Shown here piece after piece: positions 22,166-32,015 of a stretch of DNA of 64,000 nucleotides (position 1 is the stretch's first letter; every line of letters begins with the position of its first letter). Source of the stretch: Melieria omissa (taxonomy: Eukaryota > Arthropoda > Insecta > Diptera > Ulidiidae); assembly GCA_963971225.1 (NCBI GenBank), contig OZ020269.1, positions 93,895,540 through 93,959,539 of the forward strand, given 5' to 3'. The notes under the pieces are model-generated. The model was not told where the DNA came from, did no database searches, and worked only from the letters and a program-made list of their open reading frames with translations. A program made the position numbers and the translations under genes.

Positions 22166-22594
22166 CAGTTTGTCAAGTAAATGTTTGCAAATTTAAAAAA
22201 GATTGACAATTATTTTGAAAAATTTATAATATCACAGAAATTGCAATATTTTGAAATTATTTGAAAAATATAGATTAATTGAATATTTCACTCTCATATA
22301 ATATCAATGTAATGTATATTTGATTCGCGTATTGAAGGGCAAATTGATTTGAAAGTATCTCCTGGACGACACAGATAACTGTCTGACAGAGAAGAAAGAA
22401 AAATCATCCGAAAAGTTCGTGAAAACCCCCGTATCTCAATAAGGGAAATGGCTTTGGATATAAAAATATAATGCTGAACTGATGTATCTCATGAAACTGT
22501 TCGGAACTGTACGGCGCCAAATTTTGAATGCAATCTTGGTTTTGGAAGAAGACGAATTTGTTTTTGGGTTTGCAAACATTTAGTTGACAAACTG
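22166..22594 (+). mobile_element. Deleted Tc1-like element, 429 bp
   Basis: Inverted ends CAGTTTGTCAAGTAAATGTT (22,166 onward) and its complement (ending 22,594) match over 26 bp with one mismatch. TA flanks both sides (22,164-22,165 and 22,595-22,596). Inside, 22,372-22,480 encodes a remnant of a Tc1 transposase DNA-binding domain on the plus strand: LSDREERKIIRKVRENPRIS followed by IREMALDI, preceded by GRHR and a stop. No DDE domain is left. This is a dead internal-deletion derivative with intact-looking termini. Confidence 0.85.
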
Positions 22595-22925
22595 TATACG
22601 TTTTTCAATAGTTACAATCTTGGAGTTTTCGGAATATAAAAAACTAAATTGACAAGTAAAGAAATGGAGACATGAAGAGATAGATGGACGGAAAATACCA
22701 TGGATATAGCATAGATAGATGATCGAGGTGGTGAACGTCCAGACTTTTTGATCAACATGGAAAACTAAATTTTCCTGACTACTTATACTGATGAAATATA
22801 TTTACAGAAGGTGGCGCAAAAGTTCTCATCAGATATTCTTAGACTGTAATTTTTTTAATGAGTAAAATCTTTGTTTCTGCTTTTGGATTATGGTTGTTTG
22901 ATATCTGAAATGTCTTAAATATCTA

Positions 22926-23010
22926 AGGTTAGGTTAGGTTGAAATGGCTGGATGCATCCTATCCTCCTCATAGGCCAAGAAGCAGTCCTGTTGTGTAACA
23001 ATATGCAACT
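22926..23010 (-). repeat. Short LOA-like LINE 3' tail (minus strand)
   Basis: AAGGTTAGGTTAGGTTGAAATGGCTGG resembles the start of the minus-strand LINE end at 29,452 (AGGTTAGGTTAGGTTAAAGTGGCTG). Only the tail and a short piece of 3' UTR are present. From 23,011 to 23,394 nothing is assigned. Confidence 0.5.
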
Positions 23011-23394
23011 TTCCCTAAGATTAGGTCAGTTTAGTAAACCATTTGGACTATATATATTTCAAAATATCTTAAAAATGATTTCAAATTTTTACTTTACAAA
23101 TATCAAAACAGAAATGGCATTTAACAGTGACATATGTATATATATAAGAATTTCAAGACTTATTGGAATCCCATGTGATTAATAATTTAATAATTCAGCC
23201 ATAAATTAAATCTAATTTAACTAATTCAAATTAATTGATTCAGCCGGTCGCCACCTTTTGAAGAAATATGAATGTTTTTTGTTTTCCATTGAGATTAAGA
23301 AGTCAAAGAGATTCTATATCTCTTGGCAACAGTTTCATTCATGAAGGAAGAAAAACTGCCTAATTTTAACATTTCTCTTTCAATTTGAATGAAT

Positions 23395-25030
23395 TGAATT
23401 TGCGTGATTTTTGAATTTTTCAAATATTTTTTGAATATTCTTCCGAAATTTCAAAAACAAAGGAGGAAATACTGCAACATTTTTTAATTTCAGTTTCAAT
23501 TTGAATGATTTGCGTGATTTTTGAGTTTTTCAAATAGTTTTCAGAAATTTCACAAATAGGAGAAAAAAGTCTGCAAAATTGTAAAAATTATCACTCAATA
23601 TATGCTTAAAATTGAATGATACTTTTAGATTTGATTTTTTAAATATTTTTCAGAAATTTCAGAAATGAAAGACAAAATACTGCAAAATGTTTAAACTTCT
23701 CTTTCAATTTGAATAACTTGCATGATTTTTGAGATTTTCAAATATTTTTTTAAATGATTTTCTGAAATTTCAGAAATAAAAGAGAAAATACTGCGGAATG
23801 TTTAAATTTATCTTCCAGTTTCAATGATCTGCGTGATTTATGAGTTTTTCAAATAGTTTTCAGAAAATATCACAAATAAGAGAAAAAGATGTCAAAAGTG
23901 TCAAAATTATATTTCAATATGCTCATTCAAAATGATCATTTCTGATTTTTGAATTTTTTAAATATTTTTTTGAAATTTCAGAAATAAAAGAAAATGTCTA
24001 AAAATTTTGTATTTCATTAATTTTAATTAATTAATCTTAATTGGAATTTTATCTTCCAATTTGAATGATTTGCGTGATTTTCTTATTCTTCAAATATTTT
24101 TATACTTATATATATATTTATATATATATATTTATATTTTTATAAATACTGCAACATTTTTAAATTTGAATGATTTTCGTGATTTTTGAGATTTTCAAAT
24201 ATTTTTTGAATACCTATCTTTTAGAAATTTCAGAAAAAAGAGAAAATACTGGAAAAGTTTTAGATGTATCTTTCAATTTGATTGATTTGCGTGATTTTTG
24301 AACTTTTCAACTTTTTTTTAAATAATTTTCTGAAATTTCAGAAATGAAAGACAAAATACTGAAAATTTTTAAATATCTCTTTCCATTTGAATGATTTGAG
24401 TGATTTTTGAGTTTTTCAAATATGTTTTTTATATACATATATTTATTTTTTCTATTTTACTGAATTTTCAGAAATTAAAAACAAAATACTGCACAATTTT
24501 TAAATTTCCCTTTCAATTCGAATGACTTGCGTGATTTTTGAATTTTTCTAAAAAATTTTGAATATTTGTCAGAAATTTTTGGAAAAAAATTGAAAATACT
24601 GCAAAACTTTTCAATTTATCATTCAACTGTTATTTATTTTTTTAAGTTTAAGTTATTTGTTATTTGAATTATTTGCGTGATTTTTGAATTATGCTAAACA
24701 TTTTTGAGTATTTTTCCGAAATTTCAGAAAAAATAGGAAATACTGCAAAATGTTTCAATATATCACTCAATCTTTATTTATTTTTTAAAATATTGTTTTA
24801 ATATTTTTCAGAAATAAAATAGAAATTACTGCAAAATTTTGAAATATATCTTTCAATTTCAATTATTTGTGCGACTTTTTGATTTTTTCTAAAAATTTTT
24901 AATATTTTTCAGAATTTCAGAAACAAACTAGAAAATACAGCACAATGTTTCAATTTATCATTCAATTTCAATTACATGCGTGATTTTTGATTTTTTCTAA
25001 ACATTTTGAATATTTGTCATAAATGATTGT
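23395..25030. repeat. AT-rich satellite of roughly 110-bp units, about 13 copies
   Basis: A unit containing TTTGAATGATTTGCGTGATT, TTTGAGTTTTTCAAATATTT, CAGAAATTTCAGAAATAAA and AGAAAATACTGCAAAA recurs. GCGTGATTT-type anchors occur near 23,402, 23,511, 23,712, 23,831, 24,072, 24,177, 24,290, 24,400, 24,530, 24,676, 24,860 and 24,975. The copies are diverged, so the array is not recent. It reaches within about 110 bp of the stop codon of the cuticular gene. Confidence 0.8.
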
Positions 25031-25140
25031 CAATTTATCATTCAATTTGAATGACTTGCCAACAAAAAACGTATTTATCTAAAATTTAGTAAAGAAGAAA
25101 ACTATTGAAAAAAAACAACAAGTTCGAGATTTAGCTGAAG

Positions 25141-25638
25141 TTAGTAACGGTGTCTGAAGACGCGACGACGCACAACCTTGTAGTGGTAGCCATCCTGAGC
25201 GGGCTGCTCGATTTCCTCGATGGGTTGTGGCTGTGGTGCGGCGGGCGGAATGTAGGTGTTGCCTGGTGCCGCAACGGGTGCCGGAACGAATGGAACTGGA
25301 GCGGGCGCGGGCACGAAAGGCGCTGGCACTTGGGGTGGCACGTACGAGCGATCGGGTTGTGGCAAAGGAGCGGGCTGTGGAATAGGTGCGGGAAGTTGGG
25401 GAATGGGCGCGACCTCTGGTGCGGGCGCACTGGGCGGAATGTAAGAGCTCTCCGGCTGCTGTGGAATGGGTTGTGGCACCGCTACCGGCGCTGGCTGTGG
25501 GTAGATGTAGCCCGAAAATTCGGAGACATCGGCGGCGGCGCAGACCAAGAAGGCAACAGCAATTACGAGGAATTTCTAAAAAGAAATTATTTTATGAGTA
25601 TGAAAATAATCCTTTTTAAATTGATGGGCGTTTACCAT
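25141..25638 (-). CDS. Secreted proline-rich cuticular-type protein with YIPP repeats
   Basis: Two-exon gene on the minus strand. Exon 1 codes only the ATG (25,636-25,638), followed at once by a GTAAAC donor. The intron is 25,576-25,635 (60 bp, acceptor TTCTTTTTAG). Exon 2 runs 25,575-25,141 to a TAA. The product is 145 residues. Residues 1-16 (MKFLVIAVAFLVCAAA) are a clear signal peptide. The mature part is Pro/Ala/Gln-rich with three Tyr-Ile/Val-Pro-Pro repeats (46-49, 79-82, 109-112). It ends in a basic tail, DGYHYKVVRRRVFRHRY (129-145). A tiny first exon, YLP/YIPP motifs and this kind of tail are typical of fly cuticular or other extracellular-matrix proteins, so structural secretion by epidermis is inferred. 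I do not know the orthologue. It is the only intact ordinary host gene I can support here. A satellite lies directly 3' of it. Confidence 0.85.
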
Positions 25639-25722
25639 TTTTTGCTTTTCGACTGCGTTCAAACTGCGTTCGACTGCAAAGATCAAATGGAGTTGTGTTG
25701 TCTTGCTGTGTGCATCGGGGAG

Positions 25723-25730
25723 TTTTTATA
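25723..25730 (-). promoter_or_regulatory. TATA box of the cuticular-type gene
   Basis: TATAAAAA on the minus strand, about 85-95 bp upstream of the ATG. This predicts a transcription start near 25,700 and a 5' UTR of about 60 nt. The leader contains a repeated GCAGTCGAA / GCAGTTTGAA element just before the start codon. Strong TATA promoters are usual for fly cuticle genes. Confidence 0.65.
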
Positions 25731-26128
25731 GCTTCACTCTTAAACTTTGACTTTAATTCGTAACAACAATACAACTTTTGGTGTGCAAAATCATCTTGCT
25801 TCATTTTGTCGGCTTATTGTTTCTATTGTTGTTGCTTTCTGATACATTCACTTGCGTTTTTGTTGTTTGTTTTTGTGTCTTTTGAGAGAAGCAAACAAAC
25901 ATTTTTGCCACAATAGACAATGCGATCACACTTCGCTTCGAAGCAATTTCGAATATCCAAATTAACATTGTTATTTGTTGTTGAATAGTTTTGTTTAAAA
26001 TCGTTTTGATTTAATGTAGAAGACCGTTTGAAATTGTTAGTAAAAGTATTGTGTGTGTGTGTGCGTGTGGAGAGAATGCAAGAGGAGGAAAGAACAGATG
26101 TGACCTAAACTGGATTAAATGGAATCAT
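25731..26128. other. Upstream region of the cuticular gene
   Basis: Noncoding, T-rich, with a (GT)n tract near 26,050-26,068. It probably holds the gene's proximal control region, but no specific site can be named. Confidence 0.4.
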
Positions 26129-26132
26129 TTAA

Positions 26133-26625
26133 CCGTAGATCGAGCTTTGTATCAAAAATGATACATTTGGTTTTTTGTTTTATTATAACTTTTTTCAGGA
26201 TATAATTCTGTGGTCAAAAGCAATAACCGCCTAAGTCGAAAATTGCTGTTTCGAGCAATCTCGCTTTAAAGTTTTAGCGCGTAGTGTGTTCGTTATGGGA
26301 ATGCGAATAGGTTTTTATTAATAACTTTTTTTATTTTAAAGTTACAAATTCCCCGATTTTACACAAATGTAGAGCACAGTCCAGGGAACGTGGTGGCATC
26401 CCTAACTTAGTTTCTTCTTAAGTCGACTTAAGCGGTTATTGCTTTTGACCACAGAATTAATTTAACCATTCTTTGTGACTTTGTTGTGTTGGGATTATTC
26501 TTGTTTAAAACAATATTTCACACTTTTTTATGAAAGAGGTCTTGAGAAAATTGAAAAGTTTATAATACTATCTTTTGTATACATAGGATAGGATTCCTTA
26601 ATTTTTTTTGAAGCCCGATCTACGG
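26133..26625. mobile_element. TTAA-flanked (piggyBac-like) element with a nested MITE
   Basis: Terminal inverted repeats CCGTAGATCGAGCTT (26,133 onward) and the complement of CCGTAGATCGGGCTT (ending 26,625) match at 14 of 15 bases. TTAA lies immediately outside both (26,129-26,132 and 26,626-26,629). TTAA targets are the hallmark of piggyBac-type transposition. There is no coding content. A second inverted-repeat element (26,205-26,457) occupies its centre. Confidence 0.7.
26205..26457. mobile_element. TA-flanked MITE, 253 bp (family shared with 59.2 kb)
   Basis: Inverted repeats of about 35 bp begin ATTCTGTGGTCAAAAGCAAT and differ at one base. TA flanks both ends (26,203-26,204 and 26,458-26,459). 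No reading frame. The arms resemble those at 59,226-59,463, which begin TTTCTGTGGCCGTAAGGAAT. The TA target and the CTGTGGTCAAAA end fit a Tc1/mariner-type nonautonomous element. Confidence 0.8.
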
Positions 26626-26639
26626 TTAAATGTTATATA

Positions 26640-27058
26640 CGAAAGGAAGAAAAGAAGACTTTAAGGGGAAAAGTAGGTATGAAAAGGAGAGAAGTTTGTG
26701 AGGACGAAAGAAAGCTCTGAAAAGGCAAAAAGGCGGTAAACAAGAAAGAAGGCTGTGAAGATGGAAGGAATCTGTGAGGAGAAAGGAAACCGGTAAATAC
26801 CGCAGATGTAAAAAGATAGCTGTGAATAGGCAAGAAGGTTTTGAAAGGAAAAGAAGGCTGTGCGGAGAAGGTTGCAAATTGGAAAGAAGGCTTTGAAAAC
26901 GAAAAAAGGCTGAAAGAAACAGGCAGGTGTGCCTCTGAGTAGGAATGCTGTAAAAAGGTAAGAAGGTTGTGAAGAATAAAGAAGTTTGGTAGCGAAAAGA
27001 AGGTTTTGAAAGGCTAAAAAGGCTCTGAAGAAGAAAAATTTTGGGAAAAAGGAAGAAG
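26640..27058. repeat. Degenerate GAAGGCTGTGAAG-type purine-rich repeat
   Basis: Loose repeats of AAGAAGGCTGTGAAGAAGAAA give an almost pyrimidine-free plus strand. The opposite-strand frames (Phe/Ser/Leu-rich) are artefacts. Confidence 0.7.
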
Positions 27059-27737
27059 TCTCTAAGCAAGAAAGATTAGAATGTTGTGAAGAAGAACGAA
27101 GTTGTGTAGCGAAGAGAAGACTCTGAAAGTAAAGAAGGCTGTGCAGAAGAAGGAAGTTGTGCAGCGAATTCGAATATTCTTAGTGAATAAGAAGGCTAGG
27201 AAGAAAATAAAAATCTGTGAAGAAGAAAGGAGACTGTGATAAGAAAAGAAGCTTGAGAGTCCCTTAGCAAGAAAGATTAGAACGATGTGAAGAAGAACGA
27301 AGTTGTGTAGCGAAGAGAAGACCTTAAAAGTATAAGAAGTCTGTGAAGAAGAAGAACGAAGGTTCTGAAAGAATAAGAAGGCTGTGAAGAAGAAAAAATT
27401 CGTTGCAGAAGTAAGAAGACTGTGCAAAGGAAAGAAGCAGGTGAGTCCTCATGCAAAAAAGATTAGGAAGTTATGAAGACGAATAAAGAGAAGAATCTAA
27501 AAGTATAAGAAGTCTGTGAAGAAGAAGAACGAAGTTCTGTAGTGAAGAGAAGACTCTGAAGGAATAAGGAAGCTATGAAGAAGAAATAAATCTTTGAAAA
27601 AGAAAGAAGACTGTCATAAGGAACGAAGCATGTGAGTCCCTAAGCAAGCAAGATTAAAAGGTTGTGAAGACGAATGTAGTTGTGGAGTGGAAAAAAGATT
27701 TTGGAAAAAAAGAGGAATGGTTGGGTAGAGTAGAGTA
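27059..27737. repeat. Minisatellite, unit about 180-200 bp, 3.4 copies
   Basis: Copies start near 27,059, 27,256, 27,436 and 27,636. Each opens with a TCxCTAAGCAAGAAAGATTA-like block, followed by GTTGTGAAGAAGAACGAAG, TTGTGTAGCGAAGAGAAGAC and CTGAAAGTATAAGAAG. It is a higher-order form of the purine-rich repeat just upstream. Confidence 0.75.
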
Positions 27738-28269
27738 AGAGTAGGAGTAGGAGTAGGAGTAGGAGTAGGAGTAGGAGTAGGAGTAGGAGTAGGAGTAGGA
27801 GTAGGAGTAGGAGTAGGAGTAGGAGTAGGAGTAGGAGTAGGAGTAGGAGTAGGAGTAGGAGTAGGAGTAGGAGTAGGAGTAGGAGTAGGAGTAGGAGTAG
27901 GAGTAGGAGTAGGAGTAGGAGTAGGAGTAGGAGTAGGAGTAGGAGTAGGAGTAGGAGTAGGAGTAGGAGTAGGAGTAGGAGTAGGAGTAGGAGTAGGAGT
28001 AGGAGTAGGAGTAGGAGTAGGAGTAGGAGTAGGAGTAGGAGTAGGAGTAGGAGTAGGAGTAGGAGTAGGAGTAGGAGTAGGAGTAGGAGTAGGAGTAGGA
28101 GTAGGAGTAGGAGTAGGAGTAGGAGTAGGAGTAGGAGTAGGAGTAGGAGTAGGAGTAGGAGTAGGAGTAGGAGTAGGAGTAGGAGTAGGAGTAGGAGTAG
28201 GAGTAGGAGTAGGAGTAGGAGTAGGAGTAGGAGTAGGAGTAGGAGTAGGAGTAGGAGTAGGAGTAGGAG
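27738..28269. repeat. (GGAGTA)n hexanucleotide array, about 88 copies
   Basis: A near-perfect GGAGTA run of about 530 bp. The Pro-Thr and Ser-Tyr frames on the other strand are artefacts, because six is a multiple of three and leaves every frame open. Confidence 0.97.
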
Positions 28270-29451
28270 AGCCCGCCTCTTCTACCCCTACCCTTTCGCC
28301 AGGGCTGCCCATACGCATTTTTATCATAATGATTAACATTTTTCGTGCGTCCTAATGATGAGCATAAATCACGCTCGGCAGCAAAAATGTGAACCAGCCT
28401 CTCAAAGGTGACTGCGCACAGCCTTGCCAATCACATTCAATGCAAATTTGTATTTAAACTTAGATCTGAAGTGTATTTTCAAACAAAAATAGCATTTGTT
28501 ATTTTCTTGCGCATGTCAGCGTTTTCGCCAAAGCATTCGCTGGCGCAGAAAATTTACACATAAACGTGCAGCATAGCCAATTAGTTTGAAACCATAAAAC
28601 CGACTCATTTTAATTTATCGTTTCATTAAGCGAGCGCAGTCCTCCGCTCTTTGCACGAAGTGTTGCGCCCGATTTGCATAAAATGTAAATCGGTTTTAAA
28701 TTTATTCGATTGCTTCCGTTTTGTGTCGTTGTTTCGTTGCGGCTTTTTTTGCTATTGTTGTTGTTTTTACTACTGTTGTCGCCACTTTTGTTCTTATTGC
28801 TGCATTTCAGCAGCAATTATTGTTGTTGTTATTGACAGATTTATGGCAATTTAATGCGCATGAAGCGGTAATCCGATCGTCGATAATTCGTTACTTTCGG
28901 CACGAGCGAGCGCCGCATCGCTTTAACGGTCTCGCTTCAATGTTTGTTTTGTCTTTATTCGGCGTTGATGTCTGCAGCTAATTAAAATTTTACATGTTCA
29001 TTTCTCGCATTCGGTGCGCAACGTTTATTAATCAAAATGTTGCGGCGTTGCCGGCACCCCACACATGCAGCGCTCACTTGTGGCGCAGTCATTTTGAATT
29101 TTCGCCGCTTGTAAGCAAGTTTGAAATACCTTCTCGGTTGGAGCGATTCAATGTGCTGGCGGTGACTTTGAATGCGACTGTGCGAAATTTTAATTTTGCT
29201 GCAAATTTGTACATTGTGTTTGTTGTTGTTGTTGTTGCTGCTATTTTGAGTCATTGGTGGCGAACTGGCGAGGTGAAGAATTTATTTGATTGTTGTCGTT
29301 GAGAAATTTTGTAGGTTATGTACATTTTAAGTGTGGGAGAAAAAAATATTGAAAGATATTATGAAATTAAAGAATTGTGAACAGAAAGCTACATTGGATT
29401 AATATGCTGAATTAGGGCAATGAAAAATATGACAAAAAGCAACACATTTAG
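28270..29451. other. Noncoding DNA, GC-richer with GTT runs
   Basis: Contains TTGTTGTTG stretches near 28,750-28,830 and 29,218-29,240. No exon or element is recognised. Confidence 0.45.
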
Positions 29452-30640
29452 GTTAGGTTAGGTTAAAGTGGCTGCCTGGGTACAAGACTTGCAGAAAGAC
29501 ACACTAAGGCCACAAAAAGGACCCATTACGATACCACTTGAAATGTTAACAAGACGACCGAATAGACAATGCCCAAAAAATCAAAATCGAGACGATCGTA
29601 CTAATACTTATGTTATCTGCCAAGCGAGACACGATTTTTATTGCGCTCGGGGTTCAAAATGGGTAATGGTTTTTTGGTTAAGGATCAAGTACTCTCCTCC
29701 TGCCACCGCTTGTCGACTTTATCGAGAAAGGAAGAACATATTATGAATTTACATGTAGCGAAAGAGATGCCCACTGTATTAGTGGTGTTGTAGTCTGGTA
29801 GGGGGGTGCCACGTCTGCGAGCTCATCGGCTATGCAGTTTTCCTTGATGCCACTGTGGCCTGCTACCCAAGTCAGACTGGTCTTGAACACGCCCCTGACT
29901 CCTTGAGCAGGGAGTGGCAGAGGGAGACCACTTTTGATCTAGTCGAGGCCTTCTTGAAAGCTTTGTCTTGTGTCTTCAGGGAGGTTGCGCAGTTGAACCA
30001 AAGACAGGGCTTTACAAATGGATAGTACTTTCGCTTCGAAGATATTGCAGAGATAACACACCCCCTATCATCCAGCTTGGAATAATCTTTATGGAAACAT
30101 ACCAGTCCTAGACACCGTTTCTTGTTCTCACTCCTGTCTGTTAGGTATGTGGGTTGAGAATTTGAAGTCAAAGAGGTATGATGGTTGGGAGTAGTCTACG
30201 TGTATGTCGGTTACTTTACCCAGAATACGGCAGTAACCGAAATCAGTGCGTGCCCATCTCCTAATTCTGTTCAATCTTATTGAAGAGAGAGTTGCAACTT
30301 GTTTCCCAGGAAGATCAACAGCAAGGAAGTGGATCAAGGCATACAACCCTTGAATGGCATTGATCGCATGACGCCGGTTATGATAAGCACCGCTGATCTT
30401 TGAACTGAGTCCAATGGCTTATTTTAGAGCCTCTTATCTAGGGCTGTACCAGACTTCCGCTACATAGAAGGGAATAGGTGTGGTCATGTAAATAAAGATC
30501 CAGTACATTATCCGTGGTTGCAGGCAGGTACTTGGCTAACACATCTAAGATTTGCATAAATATTTAGGAAGGGGGATATATTCAAAAGGGATTTATATGC
30601 AGTTGCCCTGAGCTTAAAATACTTCAATTAGCAGGAGATA
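29452..30640 (-). pseudogene. Decayed LOA-like LINE: RT thumb, RNase H, 3' end (minus strand)
   Basis: The 3' tail is at the low-coordinate end (AGGTTAGGTTAGGTTA, 29,452 onward). On the minus strand the high end reads as RT connection sequence: a PLDSVQRSA-like block, VLIITGVMRSMP, YALIHFLAVDLPGKQVATLS and RLNRIRRWARTDFGYCRILG. A decayed RNase H follows, including FHKDYSKLDDRG and, near 29,780-29,880, TWVAGHSGIKENCIADELAD. That is the WVPGH...ADELA motif with His and Asp. Frameshifts and stops are frequent. It is related to the younger element at 6.6-8.6 kb but clearly older and another subfamily. Confidence 0.78.
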
Positions 30641-30997
30641 TACATAAGTAAAAATGATTTGGGTATCAACAATTGGCCTACAAGTGCTTTCTTCGGAGCA
30701 GAGATGACTTCTACCTTCTCAAAAACAGTCGAGGGCAGAAAACTTATAGCAAAGTCTTTGATTACATCCAACGATAGACTGTTCCATTCAAATTGATTCA
30801 CAGATAAAATAAAAAATTATAAAAAATTATAAAAATAAATTCATGTTTTTCATTTAATTTTTCATGTTGATTGCTTTTTCATGCATTGCTGACTTTCAGG
30901 GATGAAAAAAATATATATTTTATCGAAAAATAAGTGTTTCGACCACTTTTAAAATTGAATTACTTTGTGAGATCGGAAGATATCAAAGGATCTGTTT

Positions 30998-31420
30998 AAT
31001 CAGCCAAAAAAGAATGATTTTTATATATTAAAAAAATCCAGGAACATACTTTCACATACTTTTTAGATATTTTCCTCTAAGTTTTGACAATTTTCAGAAT
31101 TTTAATTTTGAAAAAAATATTTTAAACTAAAAGTAAAGTAGAAGGCTTAACTTTCCAAATTGTGAGAAAATATTAAAAGCGAAAATGTCCACATCAATTC
31201 TTTATCTATATTGAAAATTTTAGCAAGTTCTTGCTATCCATGAATTTTTACAATTTTTTTCAATAAAAAACAGAAAATATGTGTTTAAATTTGTTTGTGA
31301 AAAAACACGAATAATTTTTTGCACAGATTTCTTTGGGTTGTTTTAGTTGAAGTTTGACCTTGAATGACATCAAAATCGTTGAATTATAGAACGAATCTCT
31401 GTGCTTTTGTGATTGTGATA
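30998..31420. repeat. Diverged tandem duplication, copy A
   Basis: Matches 31,555-32,010 at an offset of about 557 bp. Shared blocks include GCCAA.AAAGAATGATT, CACTTTCACATACTTTTTAG, GAGAAAATATTAAAAGC, AGTTCTTGCTATCCATGAAT and GAATGACATCAAAATCGTT. No coding potential. The unit family is unknown. Confidence 0.75.
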
Positions 31421-31554
31421 TTTATATTACATTGTTCTAATGTTTACAATGAAAAAGTTCTTCAGATTCAACCGATTTCGTTAAAAACTCTGAATGCCGT
31501 CATTTGACCGCTCACGCTATAAGTAGGTATGAAGCCAAACCCGGTACTTCTAGT

Positions 31555-32010
31555 GTTAATCGGCCAAGAAAGAATGATTCTTAAAATATAAAAAAATCCA
31601 GCAACACACTTTCACATACTTTTTAGGTATTTTCTTTAAGTTTTTCAGGTTTTTTTTAATTTTGAAAAAGACTTTAAACTAAAAGTGAAGTACAAGTCTC
31701 AGCTTTGCAAGTTTTGAGAAAATATTAAAAGCAAAAATGGCTACATCATTTTTTGATATATATTGAAAGTTGTAGCGAGTTCTTGCTATCCATGAATTTT
31801 GATGACTTTTTTACTCAATAGACTAAAACACAGAAAACTTATTTGTGCATAAAGTTCCGACTTTGAGATGCTTTTGCAGCCACACTAATTGATTGTTTGC
31901 ACAGATTCTTTGGGGTTTGTTTGTTGAATGACATCAAAATCGTTAAATTCTGAGCCTATAAAGTTTTTGAAGTTTGTCTATGGAATGAATCACTGTGCAA
32001 CGTGATTGTG
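31555..32010. repeat. Diverged tandem duplication, copy B
   Basis: Second copy of the unit at 30,998-31,420, in the same orientation. The 134 bp between them includes AGGTATGAAGCCAAACCCGG. Confidence 0.75.
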
Positions 32011-32015
32011 CAATC

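Noticed and set aside
25150..25731. 193-codon plus-strand frame over the cuticular gene
   Set aside because: Shadow of the minus-strand gene; Trp/Arg/Gly-rich as expected from the complement of Pro/Ala codons.
27614..28430. Frames of 241 and 258 codons with Pro-Thr or Ser-Tyr repeats
   Set aside because: A six-base repeat leaves every frame open; both are translations of the GGAGTA array.
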